A DNA stretch of 64,000 nt from Flammula alnicola (taxonomy: Eukaryota; Basidiomycota; Agaricomycetes; Agaricales; Strophariaceae). A program made the position numbers and the translations under genes. The DNA lies in NCBI GenBank assembly GCA_015499995.1, contig JADNRV010000049.1, forward strand, positions 264,665-328,664. Direction: 5' to 3'. How positions within the stretch are numbered: the stretch's first letter is position 1; every line of letters begins with the position of its first letter. Under the pieces are notes generated by a model. It did no database searches and was not told the DNA's origin. It was given only the letters and a program-made list of their open reading frames with translations. This document shows, in pieces, positions 11,481-22,732 of the stretch.

Positions 11481-12605
11481 GGCGAGGGAGCCGCCAGCGA
11501 GGCGATGGGCTCAGTGGACGGCGGGCCCGGCGTTCGACAGGCGCGGAGGCGCAGGGCGAGGGGGTATGGGCAGGTTTTCCACATACCTGGGTTAGTCGCC
11601 TGCGTTCTGGCCCTTTTCCATCGTCGGTGTTGCGCTGCACAGAGGTTCGCGGTGCCGTGTCATGGGTTTCATGCCCATGGAGTTGTTATCTGCACGAAAA
11701 AGGGGTGGAGGTTAGCAGGTTAGGAACAGTGTAGCAGGAGGAGCCACGCACCTGGTGTCATTCATTGCCTCTCTCGTCCTCATCCCGCCCTTTCGCACTG
11801 GCATCATCGGGTTCCGTAGCGAGTTGGCTTGCTGATGACGCGAGAGTGGCTGCGAGCCCTCGTGGCTTGCTGGTGTGGGTTCTTTCTGCCTTCGTGGGGT
11901 CGTCGCGAGCGGGGCTGGTGGGCTGGGGTCGTAGCAGATGTCAACGGTGGCTGGTACTGGGCGATAGGGAAGTGGGAGGAAAGAAAGAATGTCGACGGTT
12001 GATCGAATTTCGGCGAACGCCGAAGTCAATCCGATTGGCTAAGGCACACGGTCCGCCATTCAATCTCATGCATCCCTCATCGTTGAGCACGTCTCGGAAC
12101 GAGCACAAACCCTTCTTAAATACTCTATTATAAACGGAATGTAGTCTAATTATAATATATTTTACATTTATCAAAATCCGAGGAGGTTTGGCTGTTAACA
12201 TCTCCCTTGATTCATGTTCGGCATCAAGGGTGGTGATTTTGGGATGTCTGGGATCTTGTATCTCACCTCTAACCAAATGAAAAGTGTATTAGCAGCTCGT
12301 CGAAACAAGTATTTTATCAGTAGAATATTGTTGGATGATAACTGTGGTGGTTCTTCGATTTTCCATGCATTTTACGGAATGGTACATGCATTTCAATCAA
12401 ACAAGGCATGAGACGAGTCAGAAATCCTTCATCAATTGGGCATTCCTGACGGTAACTTGAATTTACAAGCTTCCGCGTGGCCTTAGTATGGTTTAAACTA
12501 TCTAGAATTATTCCATGTCATTCAGCTAATATTCTTAAGAAGTATTTCTGAATTTAAACTCGATTCTACGAGGGGAAATGGTCGAGATAGATGATATCAG
12601 AAATC
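11480..12605. other. Gene-free interval
   Basis: GC-rich to about 12,110, then AT-rich. I see no convincing gene or repeat relationship except that the last bases approach the promoter-like part of copy 5. Reading frames here lack splice context and domains. Confidence 0.4.
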
Positions 12606-14060
12606 CGAAATCACCACGCTCTCGATGAAAGGTGAATAGAGGCACGGCGAAGCTTCAATTCTCCGTCCGGACGCGGATAAAGTGTGCTATATATATATTA
12701 TTAGTATATACCAACAATAAAATAGCTCTTGGATTGCATGTGGAGTGCCTCGGAGACGTTCGAAACCTCGACGACGGATCGGAGTCTGGCCGGGCCGGGG
12801 AATCCAGCCAATTATATCGCTCGGAAAACACCGGAAAACAGATCAACAAACGATCAACGTCGTTGTTCAACCACCACCACTACCCTCTCAACACTCTTCC
12901 TCGCCCGTCCCGCGTCCCGCCACCCCAAGACTTCAAAAAAGGTACGTTAAGTATTTTATTTTGGTTTATTTTATTTTATTTTGCAGTTTTACATCTAGCT
13001 AGGTATGTAAACGAGTGTGCCGCCACGTCATGTGCCCCCCCTCCTTTCTGAGGGTTGTGGGCTGACGTTCGAAAGGGTGTGGGTGTGGCTAGAGGGGAAG
13101 GGAGCTAAAAGGGGAGACCCTGGGCGAGGGAGACCCGCCAGGTACGTCTCGAAAGGTGCGGTAACGTTGAAACGTTCCGACTCCTTTCGAGATTCCCCCT
13201 TTCCTTATCGCGTTGCTCACCCATAGACCAGGTCGTCATACCAGGTCGTCGTACCACTGTCGCAGTCGCCTTTCAGCCCTGACCACCACCACCCCCATTC
13301 ATGTCAACTATCGCTGCTGCATTGATCCAACAAAGAAGGGGTGGAGGCATAGCAGCAGCACGATCGCTCTGCTTCGAAACGACGAGGAAGCAGCAGCACG
13401 ATGCTGCTGCTTGGATACGACGGCGATGGCGAGGTAAGAGTAGCAGCAGCAGCGGCACGACCGCTGCTGCTGCTCGGATACCGCACCGACGACGAGGTGG
13501 GAGCAGCAGCAGCACGCCTGCCGCTGCTTGGATACCACACTGACTTGGGCGACAAAGAAGGGCGAGGGAGACGAGGGCGAAGGAGGCGAAGACCCAGCGC
13601 CAGCGTCCTCCCCGCAGAGACGCCATGTCTCCACCACCCCGGCCCTCGTTTGGCAGGTGCCGGCCTCTCACGAATTCCCTCTCCCCTTGCCCCACCCACG
13701 TCCCTACGTCTCCTAGCTCGCGGTCCACGCTACCCATGGGTAACGCTGCGAAGAGACGACCAATGGGTTTCAAGTGGCCAATCTGGGGAGGACAAGTGCA
13801 GATGCCGCCGTGGGAGCCGACGAGGGAGGCAAGGACCCAGCCCCGCTGCCATCGCCCAAGGGGAGCACCCCACTGCCAAGCCAACAAGGTCAACGACAAG
13901 CCACTAACGACGCCGCGGGACCGAACGACGAGGTGGGAGACGAGGGCGAGGGGACAACGCACCGCTGTCATGGGCTGGGGTTGTACGCCGCACCCCTATT
14001 GCTCGGATTGCGCCTGCTACGTGCGTTGCCGCCCACCGTTACATGCAGTCATTTGTATTC
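12605..14060 (+). repeat. Hairpin-unit copy 5 with promoter-like 5' region
   Basis: Segment 12,605-12,790 is homologous to the promoter-like region of copy 3, with a TATATATATA run at about 12,690. A donor AAAAG|GTACGT at 12,942 and a TTGCAG acceptor at 12,986 mark intron 1, with a strong pyrimidine/TTTA tract. The conserved block is at 13,048-13,140. A second donor, CAG|GTACGT (13,142), is followed at once by a nested hairpin (13,147-13,156 with 13,183-13,192, inner AACGTT repeats); an acceptor CCATAG lies at 13,226. Downstream comes a CAG-rich tract (13,300-13,560) and GC-rich sequence to about 14,060. The hairpin after the donor has different arms from copies 1 and 4 but stays paired. Confidence 0.6.
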
Positions 14061-14149
14061 TCGTTGTCTAGTAGTAGTAGTATTATTGATCTAATAATCC
14101 TTGTGAAACATAATACATATATTTGTTTTTATGAAAGATTTTCGAGAGC

Positions 14150-15300
14150 AGCAAGTGAGTGGAAACACCTTCCGAATGCGGAAGGTGTCCCAATATGGTC
14201 CCATCAATTGTTCCCACTCTGGGCAGTGTCATCCAAATGAATAAAGATCCATCCATCCCTTCCTCCTCGAAATTTGGGATGAAAACTATAGCACTAGAAT
14301 CGCGCTTATATGTAGATCACGAATATATGTTTTATTTAATAAAATTCTAATGGGAAGGGTGTGCAAGGTCCAAAATAAGCCCGTTATCCCATGCCGTGAT
14401 GCCATCATTTGGTGCGGTTATTTTTGGAACGTCATCCAAACCCATCCGCGCCAATCCATCCATTTCCGCTGCCCTGTGACGCGCGCAAAGGGTGGCATTG
14501 TAGCAATATATTATACCCATTGGATTTCCCGTGCTCAAAACCACCCTCAACGATGAGCAGGGAACCCAAATAGTAATACAAGAACATATAACAGACAGGC
14601 GCCGAGGCACAAGTGTCTGCGTCTAAAAATATCACTCTCTGGCAATCTAATCTATAGATAACGAAACAAGCACAAGCGCTGGCATCTAAAAATATCACAC
14701 TCGGCGCTTTCCGTCTAATTTTAGATTGTCATCCAAAGACATCCTCGTCAATCCATCCATCCCCGCCCCGCGTGAAGCGCGCAAAGGGCGGCAATGGGTA
14801 GCAATATATTACTAGACCCCATTAGATTTTTCCCCGTGCTCCAAACCGCCCCCAACGATGAGCAAGAGCCCAAATACAACCCCGGGCATCATTTCCCACG
14901 TTGTTGACAGTTGTTTGACAGCAGCCCCGCCCCAAATAGGAACGCCATCCAAAGCCATTCTCGTCAATCCACCCATCCCCGCCCTCCCGAGGCGCGCAAA
15001 CGGTGGGGGCAGGTCAGAATATATTAATAGACCCTATTAGAATTTTTCCCACACCCAAAAGCGCCCCCAACGACGAGCAGCACCCAAAATACAGTGCCGG
15101 ACATCATTTCTGGCAATGTTGACACCTATTTACCATCACTCGCCCCAACAACAAGCACCAAAGCCATCCATGGCACCCCGGCAGCCTGTAGATATTATGT
15201 TGCATAGTGTTGGGCAACTGCCCAAGGGGGTTGTTAGCCTTGTGGATGTACACTCCTTATTGGCAGGCAGCCCAGGTATCATACATGATACTGGCACATA
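14150..15300 (-). repeat. AT/GC-mosaic repeat, copy D (inverted partner of A)
   Basis: Reverse-oriented counterpart of copy A. It includes the extra module near 14,400-14,590 and the GTATCATACATGATAC end near 15,277-15,292. Matching landmarks in A and D give a symmetry centre near 8,980. No coding capacity. Confidence 0.6.
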
Positions 15301-16660
15301 CAGGTGCAACAACGACGATGCCACGACACGGCGGGTGCAACGGCGGGTGCAGCGACGACAACGTCACGACGCCAACGATGACGCGGGTGCAACGGCCGAT
15401 GCAACAGTGGGTGCATCGATGCCACGACGCCGCGGATGCGACGACGAAGCCATGACGCCGCGGGTGTGCAACGATGACGCGGACGACTGCCTCGTGCATG
15501 GCTATACGAGACAACGGCGTTAACGACATCGTTGTCTCCTCGAACGTAGTCTATCGAACGTAGTCTGGTTTACCAGACCGCGTTCGAGTTCGTTTGGACA
15601 CCCGCTACCACCCACCACCGCCAACTTACCGCCAAGGAGGACCGCCGAGGAGGACCAGCAGCAGCGACTGCTGCTGCTGGACTCGCCTCGCAGGATTTGG
15701 ATAGGAGGAGAAGGGACTGGGAACGCAAGGGGAGTCCCTGGCAGAGGGAAACCCACGAGGTGCGTCGCGGAGCGTGTCGCATATGCGACACATTCTGTGG
15801 ATCCTCCTTCACCACCCCACCACCCCATCACTCACCACCCTTCCACTTACAGGCTGAAAGAGGAGATGACGGCCGTCGTCATCTCCTCTTACATTCGCGT
15901 CTGTCCTGGCCGCCGCCCACCATCGACCAATGGGTGCTCAGTCACCAAGCGCCGCCCACCAGTTACCCGGTTCCAACAGCAACACCACCACGACCGCCTC
16001 TGCCCCTTGTCCCATGACGCGCCGCCGCCGCAACGATGACGCCACGATGGCGAGTCCATCGACGACGTTGCAATGGCAGGTGCATCGACGATGACCCCAC
16101 GACGCTGCGGGTACAATGACAACGGCGCCACAGGTGCTCTCCGATGTCTCGATACAACGAGGAGGGACAACAGCAGCAACCGCCGCCCCCGCCACCACCA
16201 TTTCGATATAACGACGACGGCCACCACCTGCCAGTGAACACACTCGAGGCGGGAGCAGCGAGGCGAGGTAGGCGCGGCGAGTGAGGTGACAGCAAAGGGG
16301 CGGCAGGTGCAGTGACGGCGAGGCAGGGCGACAGCAGGATGATGCCGCCGCCGCTGCAACGACGAAGCTGCCATGGCGGGTGCATCGACGACGCCGCAGC
16401 TGCGGGTGCATCGACGTTCGCGGGTACATCGATGCCGCGGGTACAATAACGCCGTCGGTACAATAATGATGACGCCGCAAGAGCGGGTGCATCGCGATGA
16501 CCCTACGGTGCCACAGGTACTTCGATGATGGCGCAGCTGCGGGTGCGTCGATGATGACCCCACGAAACCGCAGGTGCATCCATGACGACCCCACAACACC
16601 GCGGGTCCAACGACAACAGCGGGTGCATTGACGACGATGTCCCAGCGACAGTGTGAACAA
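15300..16660 (+). repeat. Hairpin-unit copy 6 with covarying hairpins
   Basis: After degenerate GC-rich repeats, a 9-bp hairpin GAGACAACG/CGTTGTCTC lies at 15,508-15,516 with 15,530-15,538. An imperfect hairpin follows at about 15,553-15,587. The conserved block is at 15,683-15,759, with a GTGCGT donor at 15,760, a perfect 18-bp palindrome at 15,774-15,791, and a polypyrimidine tract and CAG acceptor at 15,852. Directly after it is a 12-bp hairpin containing GAGATGACG/CGTCATCTC (15,860-15,871 with 15,877-15,888). The tail 16,020-16,660 is GGGTGCATCGACGACG-type degenerate repeat. Compared with copies 1, 4 and 7, both arms carry matching substitutions. Confidence 0.6.
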
Positions 16661-16829
16661 ACACGGAAGATCAGCTGGATGTCAAATAATGTTTTAGATA
16701 TAGCATTAAGTTGTCTACTAAAAGTTCTTATATGTATCAAACCCTTTGGCAATATAATTTTACATTATGTAGCTATAAAATGAATTGTATTTGGAAAAAG
16801 GCCACCTAGATTCTTAGACCGCTCTGAAA

Positions 16830-16960
16830 GTGTCATAGGATATATTAAAATTGACAGAACATGCTGGGAAGTCTCCTGGCGTCACAGGAGTGTCATAGGA
16901 TATATTACAATTGATGGAACCTTCTGGGAAGTCTCCTGGTGTCACAGGAGTGTCCCAGGG
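16830..16960. repeat. 60-bp tandem repeat, about 2.2 copies
   Basis: GTGTCATAGGATATATTA starts at about 16,830 and recurs 60 bases later. The CTGGGAAGTCTCCTGG word repeats with the same period, and a third unit begins at about 16,950. It lies just inside the right CATCAGG end. Confidence 0.8.
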
Positions 16961-17048
16961 CACTATATGTGCCCTGGGATGCCCTGGTAGTATGTCTTCC
17001 AGCCAAATTTTCCTAGGATGACCTGGGGCAAAAGTGTTTTTCCTGATG

Positions 17049-17450
17049 GAGCGTGTCGTATACATGGCACGTTCTGCAAATCCTCCTTCACCACCCCACA
17101 ACTCACCACCTTCTACCTACAGGCCGAACGAGGGGACGACAGCATTCACGTTTGTCCTGGCCGCTACCCACGCTCGACCACGGACGCTCGGTCGCCAAGC
17201 GCTGCCCACTGGCTCCCCTGTTCCAACAATAACATTTACAAGGAGACGACGAACCGCCGTTTCGTCGTCTCCTTAGATTCGAATGTTGTCTGATGCAGAC
17301 AACGTTCGAATCTGTGCTTGGGGCCTCACTTTAACACCACCACGGCCTTACACCACCAGCAAGCCCCATCCGCTGTGCCATCTCAGTCACCAAGTGCCGT
17401 CCACCAGCTGCCCTGTTCCAGCAACACCACCACGACCGCCGCCCCCATTA
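17049..17450 (+). repeat. Hairpin-unit copy 7 (3' half, resumes at 17,049)
   Basis: It begins with GAGCGTGTCGTATAC, the sequence expected directly after the truncation point of copy 2. It continues through a pyrimidine-rich stretch and CAG acceptor (17,122). Then come a perfect 12-bp hairpin (17,242-17,253 with 17,261-17,272) and an 18-bp hairpin with one G:T pair (17,275-17,292 with 17,296-17,313). In the second hairpin GTCGTCTG has become GTTGTCTG and the other arm carries CAGACAAC, so pairing is kept. Confidence 0.55.
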
Positions 17451-20028
17451 CAAGGACGACAGATGGTGAGGATGATCGACAGGCAGCGAGGATGATCACC
17501 GCCTCGTCTCAGTTCCTTCATCTCCTCTTCTAAGTTCTCTCCTCTCGTCTTTCGTCCTCTCCTGTCCTCCTCTCGTCACCTACTGATCTCAGCTTGAGCC
17601 GTCATCGCCAGCACCATCGGACAAGCAGCTTGCCATCCATACCACCTGTGTTCACCTCTAATGTCGGTTGGTGTCGTCCCATTCATCTCGTAAGTCTCCA
17701 TATCCCTTCTTTACCCACATATCGCTGATAATATAATAGCTGCAACATCGCATCATGGTCAGCAACGTCCTCGTGTACGCAAACAATGTCGCTACTCACC
17801 TTCCACTAACACGCCCGCTGACGAGCCACCCCATCTAGAGAACACAGCTAGCTATCAGGGCACCATGCCATTGAAAAGCTACAAATAATGCTCGTACTTA
17901 GAGTCTTGGTTCATTGTGTAATTTGCTTGTACCATATTATATTTAGAATCCATGTACAAATCCAAGTACATTAATTACATTTCATATATTCAATGTTGAG
18001 TTTCTGAATTGTTGACCAAATTCAAGCAATGTGCAACCTAGGATGTGTGTAACCTAGGACATGTGGAGGTTGACCCAAGTTGCTCTGGGATGGCCTGGGA
18101 AATTTGATCTTATCTAACTTGTCATAGGGCCAAAAGTGGCCTCACAGGAGTATCCAAGGTGCCCCAGGATGCCCTTATAGCGCATTATAATACCTCTTCC
18201 AGTCAATTTTTCCTGGGATGACCTGGGGCAAAAGTGTTTTTCCTGATGCCCTTCCTCCCCGTCTCTCTCTATCTCAAACCACCACCATCTCCCACTTCTC
18301 CTCTCGATTCTCATACACTTTACTCGATGCAAGCTACACTCGAGCTCTATGCTACCACATCCTCTTGACATGTGTGGTGCTGTAGCTTTGTTTCTACCAC
18401 CCTGCCATGCGCGTGGCTGGTCGTCGTCGTTATATTGGCCCACGTGAGCCATCTCGCCTAGGCGATATGTCTATCGTAAGTCGACGCCCTTAACGTTTGT
18501 TCACCATATTCACGTTTCTCATAGGTCTAGACTCTTCAATATCTATCCATGGTCGATCAACACCCATCTGTCGCTGGTCCACCAACCACCACTCAACTAC
18601 TACAACTAGTCATCTTGCTGGCAGCGGAGTCGGCACCATAAGGTATGTCCCATCTCAAATCACCACTTTCTTCTCGACTAACCCGCCATCCATTAGACGC
18701 CCGCTCGCCGGTCAACGCCATACTGCTCGCCACAATACCAATCTCGCCTATCAACTAGGCTTCGAGTACTCGACCTGTCCTCAGACGCTCAACAACGGCG
18801 TGCTCGAACTCATCTCTGCAACGTCTCGTGGTGCCTGCTTATGGCCTGGAGGTGGCCGCCTCTCGGTACTTATCATTTACATATGCTCTCCTTTATAACT
18901 CATGCAACGTCTTCAGCGGCCCCCTTCTCTCTTCCCTCTCCCAATCTGGCGCCTCGAAAGAGTCATGCATAGCAATAGGGTGACCCAATGTGGGGCACGT
19001 CGATCTTCCATGATCTTGCTTCGGCAATTTCAAAGATAAACACCACTACCCTTCAACCCAGTACCTGTTGCTATTGCATTGACTCTGGCGATTATGGTCG
19101 CCACCGGGGTCATTCACACCACACCATTACCACACCATGCAACACTGCCAAAGGCGCGCAAGTTTTTCAGATACCAGGGTTACTGTAGATGTCGGTAGAC
19201 CTTAGTAGGCCACGACAGTTGGCGGCGCGAGACATTCCTCGCCTGGGGGGCCTGCGCATCCTGTATGTTGGGATGCAAGGGTCTGCGATGATGATTGACG
19301 ACAGAACCGCTCATACGATTCAGTGCTCACAGCCGACCTATTGCGGCTAGCCCGTCGATAGCTCTCGCCTTCGCATACTTCCTCTTTGAGCCTCTGTCGT
19401 CGTCGTCCTAGTTACCCCGGTCGCGATGGATTATCAGACCAAAAACTGTCAGAGGGCATAAACTGTAGATTAGTTGGGGGTTTGCGGTTGATCACGAGTG
19501 GCGGCCATTGCAAGGGGTAGCCCATGCATCCTCAAGGTGCAAGGGTTCACGCGACGACGACCGACGACAGAACCGCTCACACAATTCAGTGCTCACAGCC
19601 GACCTATTGCGGCATGCCCGTCGATAGCTCTCGCCTCCGCATACTTCCTCTATGAGCTGCAAGACTTCTGTCGTCATAGTCAGAGGCACCTTGGATGGCA
19701 TACCTCTGGAACCAAAACCGCCCAAGAGGAAGGACTCAGTTGGAGGAGTCAAAGCATAGATAGCGGCATAGTATGCCATCGCAGTAGAATGGTCGCTTAC
19801 AATTGTAGCCCATGACGGGTTACTGAGACATTTATACAGTTCCATTCACTACATACTCATGATGTTCTGGCTATGTTCGAGGCTGTCCCGATGCTCGATG
19901 TCATTCACGCCCATTTTGTAGTGCCAAAAAGTTCTGTGCGGAAGATGCATTGTTGAGAAGGGCCGTGAGGTGCAGCTCAGGCTACAGCTTCGTAGTCGCC
20001 GTATTGTTGCTATTTGCAATTATTCGAG
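17450..20028. other. Repeat debris: third CATCAGG end and a local duplication
   Basis: A third CATCAGG-type end lies at about 18,060-18,246, with the same orientation as the one at 17,048. The segment near 19,215-19,400 is duplicated at about 19,497-19,680, with the shared run CAGTGCTCACAGCCGACCTA. The reading frames at 18,497-18,898 and on the minus strand at 19,492-19,845 have no recognisable domain, and I do not call them genes. Confidence 0.45.
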
Positions 20029-21657
20029 TCTAAAATGACGAGGTATCGCATAAACGTGCTACGACATGGTGGTAAGGGATAAAGAAGGAGACGAACGAAG
20101 GCGAGGATAAAGAATCTAATGCTAACACAGGTAAATAGCCGAATCGGAATCACGAACTCCAACATGCCCCCTCAACGAGACAACGGGGAACGGGTCGAAG
20201 GTGGAAAGGAGAGAGAGAGAGCGATGAAGGGTGTAGAGTTATACAGTGATGAGAGGATCAGACTGGCTAGTGAGTAAAATGTACATATTATGCTTGACTG
20301 GACTGATGTGAATATGTGCAAGTGAAAGGGATGGAAGTGGGCGACTGAAGTCGGCAAGATTATGTCAAGGTAGGGGGACCAGAGTCGGCGAGGTAGGGTG
20401 ATCAAAATCGGCAAGGTAAGGCGACCAGAGTCGGTGAGGTAATAGGGCGACTCGGACTGAAGTCGGCGAGAAGGGAATACCCGAATGTATGCGCAACGTC
20501 AATGAGGGCGACTGCAGTCGAGGGCGAGGGCATGCAAGAATAATGCAGCAAGGTGTATTCATGAGGGCGAGCGGAGTCAAGGGTGAGGGCGTTGAGGTTT
20601 CGCGAGAGAAAGTCGTGGTGAGATGAATATGCGAAAGGAACCGTCTTGAGATGCGAGGTGAAGGTGCAAAAATCGGGCAAAATGATGAGGTTTCGCAAGC
20701 AAAGTCGGTGGCGAGACATAGAGGGTAAACGGGGTGCTAGAAAGTCGTGATAGCGTGGCTGTCGAATGTTACAAAGATAAATTGCCCTAGGTGTTGGTGT
20801 TGATATCAGAGATCAAGTTTTCGATTGTGAGAGCCTGTCGAGTTTGAGGAAACGAGTGTGTATAGAAAGGAAGGGTGTTCCTGTGGAGGATGATTGTTTA
20901 GAGGATCGCGCAGAGCGCGGGGATAGAGAGGTATTGTAGGTATAGCTGATGGCGTGACGACATAGGATAATGGAGCTTGAGGTAAGGCAACCGAAGTCGA
21001 GGTAAGGCGATTGAAATCGAGGTAAGGCGACTAAAGTCGGCGAGGTAGGGCGATAAAAATCGGCGAGGTAAGGCGACCAGAGTCGGCAAGGTGGTAGGGC
21101 GACTGAAGTCGAGGTAAGGCAATCGGAATCGAGGTAACGCGACTGAAGTCGACGAGGTAAGGTGATCAAAATTGAAGTAAGGTACAGGCAAGACACTGAT
21201 GAGGTAGGGCAACCGGAGCCAACAAGATGGGGTTCTGCCTTGATTCGGCGAGCCTGGAAAAACTTGAATATATGTACAAAGTTGCGGGTGATGTGGTGAC
21301 GATGAACAAGCCGGGCGAGATAGCGAGGTTTCGCAAGAGAATTCAATGGCGAGATCTGGAGATGAGATGTAGGACCAGAAAGTAGCAATAGTGTGTCTGT
21401 AGAGTGTTGGATTCAATTCGTGAGTCGGCCTAGGCATTGGTGTTGATATAAGAGGTCAATCTTTCGACAGCGAGAACAGACTGTTCTGGTGGAGGATGTT
21501 TATTTAGAGAGAAAAGAGATGGCGCAGAGCGCGGGGCCCATAACCTATTCGAGTCTAAAATGACGAGGTATCGCATAAACGTGCTACGACATGGTGGTAA
21601 GGGATAAAGAAGGAGACGAACGAAGGCGAGGATAAAGAATCTAATGCTAACACAGGT
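20029..21657. repeat. LTR-like fragments and minisatellite
   Basis: A stretch of about 104 bases ending CTAATGCTAACACAGG occurs at 20,029-20,131 and again, identically as far as I compared, at about 21,549-21,656. Between them 20,340-21,230 is an irregular minisatellite of GGCGACCAGAGTCGGCGAGG-like units. Two larger segments (about 20,690-20,930 and 21,320-21,540) are diverged duplicates, both ending in GCGCAGAGCGCGGGG. The first copy runs directly into TAAATAGCCGAATCGG and ends ACTCCAACA, which would be a TG-type terminus on the minus strand. I infer decayed LTR retrotransposon ends; no reverse transcriptase was seen. Confidence 0.45.
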
Positions 21658-22732
21658 GGCCTTGCTGTGAAACAGAAAGGTTTCCCCGGTGTCTAAACCC
21701 CCCCATATAAGGAAGTAAGAGTTTTCTGCGCTTTGTCAGCTACCCTTGGGTCAAGCTCGACCAAACACTACCTTAGGTTGACCTTTCGTCGAGTTTTCTG
21801 CAACTTGTTTGTTTGGCTCTAAGGCTCTCGCCCTTGACTCAAGCTTAACCAAACACTACCTTAGGTTGACCTTTCGTCGAGTTTTCTGCAACTTGCTTGG
21901 CTCTGTTTGCATTAGGGGTTTTTTGTCCGCATCGTGCATTTCTGATTTCTGCCCCTCTGTGCTGTATGTACTCTGTATATATGTTCCACGTCATTGCAAC
22001 GTTGATCATCTTTACTAGCACCACCATGCCAGTACCTAGGGGAGAACCATGTCACTCATTGTGTCAATGTCAACAAGTGTGCCAACCACTACATCTCCCC
22101 ACCCTACGGTTTAGCCCTAACTCTAAGTCGGATGAGTCACCAAAAACTTGTTATCAATGGCGTGTTTGCATTCATCTGGCCGGGCCACTATTCCACTAAT
22201 TTTCCGAGTCACTAAGTCACCTTTCTCGCACGACAGTCCTTGGTTTGACCCTGCCTCAGTAGGTGGGAAGAGTAAGGCGAGGCGCCATTGCCGACATGTG
22301 GGCATTTTTGCTAATGCTGCAACAAGCAGCGTGAAATTGTTGAATTTTTTTTTCTAAAATGCTTCACTCTCACCGTTCACAATAACATTTCATATGGTAT
22401 GCTGCCTTTCGTCAGCACTGCGAGGAGCCAACCGAAGGTTGGTGACAAGCAGTGTGAAATCGTCCAAACACAACTTTTATTTCAACAACACTTTATTTTG
22501 GTATTTCTCAAATAATTCTCTATCAATTATTGTATGATATGCCGCTTTTTGCCAATGCTGCGAGGAGCCAACCAGAGGTTGGCGATGAGCAGCCTGAAAT
22601 TGCAGAATAGATACATATATATATATTCATAATGCTTCAAGTTTACAATTCTCTACTGGCCGGGCTAATTTTGTGATAATCCGACAAATAGAAATAAAAC
22701 ACAACACATTAGCTATTACACACAGCAAGGCC
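21658..22732. mobile_element. 1.1-kb element with 12-bp perfect terminal inverted repeats
   Basis: GGCCTTGCTGTG at 21,658-21,669 is matched by its exact reverse complement at 22,721-22,732. The sequence flanking it (CTAACACAGG to the left, TAAATAGCCGAATCGG to the right) is nearly contiguous in the related fragment at 20,120-20,150, which supports insertion or differential deletion. Internally 22,320-22,600 holds two to three tandem units of roughly 120-150 bp with the hairpin CCAACCGAAGGTTGG. No clear target duplication was found and no transposase is encoded. Confidence 0.45.

Larger units (their letters stand above)
1358..17048. mobile_element. Candidate 15.7-kb composite element bounded by CATCAGG inverted ends
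   Basis: The left end at 1,358 and the reverse complement of the right end at 17,048 share CATCAGGAAAAACACTTTT followed by CCCCAGGTC(A/T)TCC, then diverge. The flanks GCGGA and GAGCGTG join to the sequence present in an intact hairpin-unit copy at 15,768-15,775, with GA duplicated. Inside are two further inverted repeat pairs (A/D and C/B) whose centres lie close to the element centre near 9.2 kb. No transposase was seen. The alternative is two separate smaller insertions whose outer ends happen to face each other; a third right-type end exists at 18,246. I favour the composite reading only moderately. Confidence 0.4.

Noticed and set aside
13273..13971. 232-aa open frame on the minus strand
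   Set aside because: It lies in the triplet-rich tail of hairpin-unit copy 5, other frames are also open there, and no domain is visible.
15889..16752. 287-aa and 240-aa overlapping minus-strand frames
   Set aside because: They lie in degenerate GGGTGCATCGACGACG-type repeat. Two overlapping frames are equally open and the composition is repetitive.
20813..21437. Overlapping minus-strand frames of 191 and 179 aa
   Set aside because: They translate the GGCGACCAGAGTCGGCGAGG-like minisatellite; the repeated LPRRLSPYLADF-type peptides are a by-product of the period.
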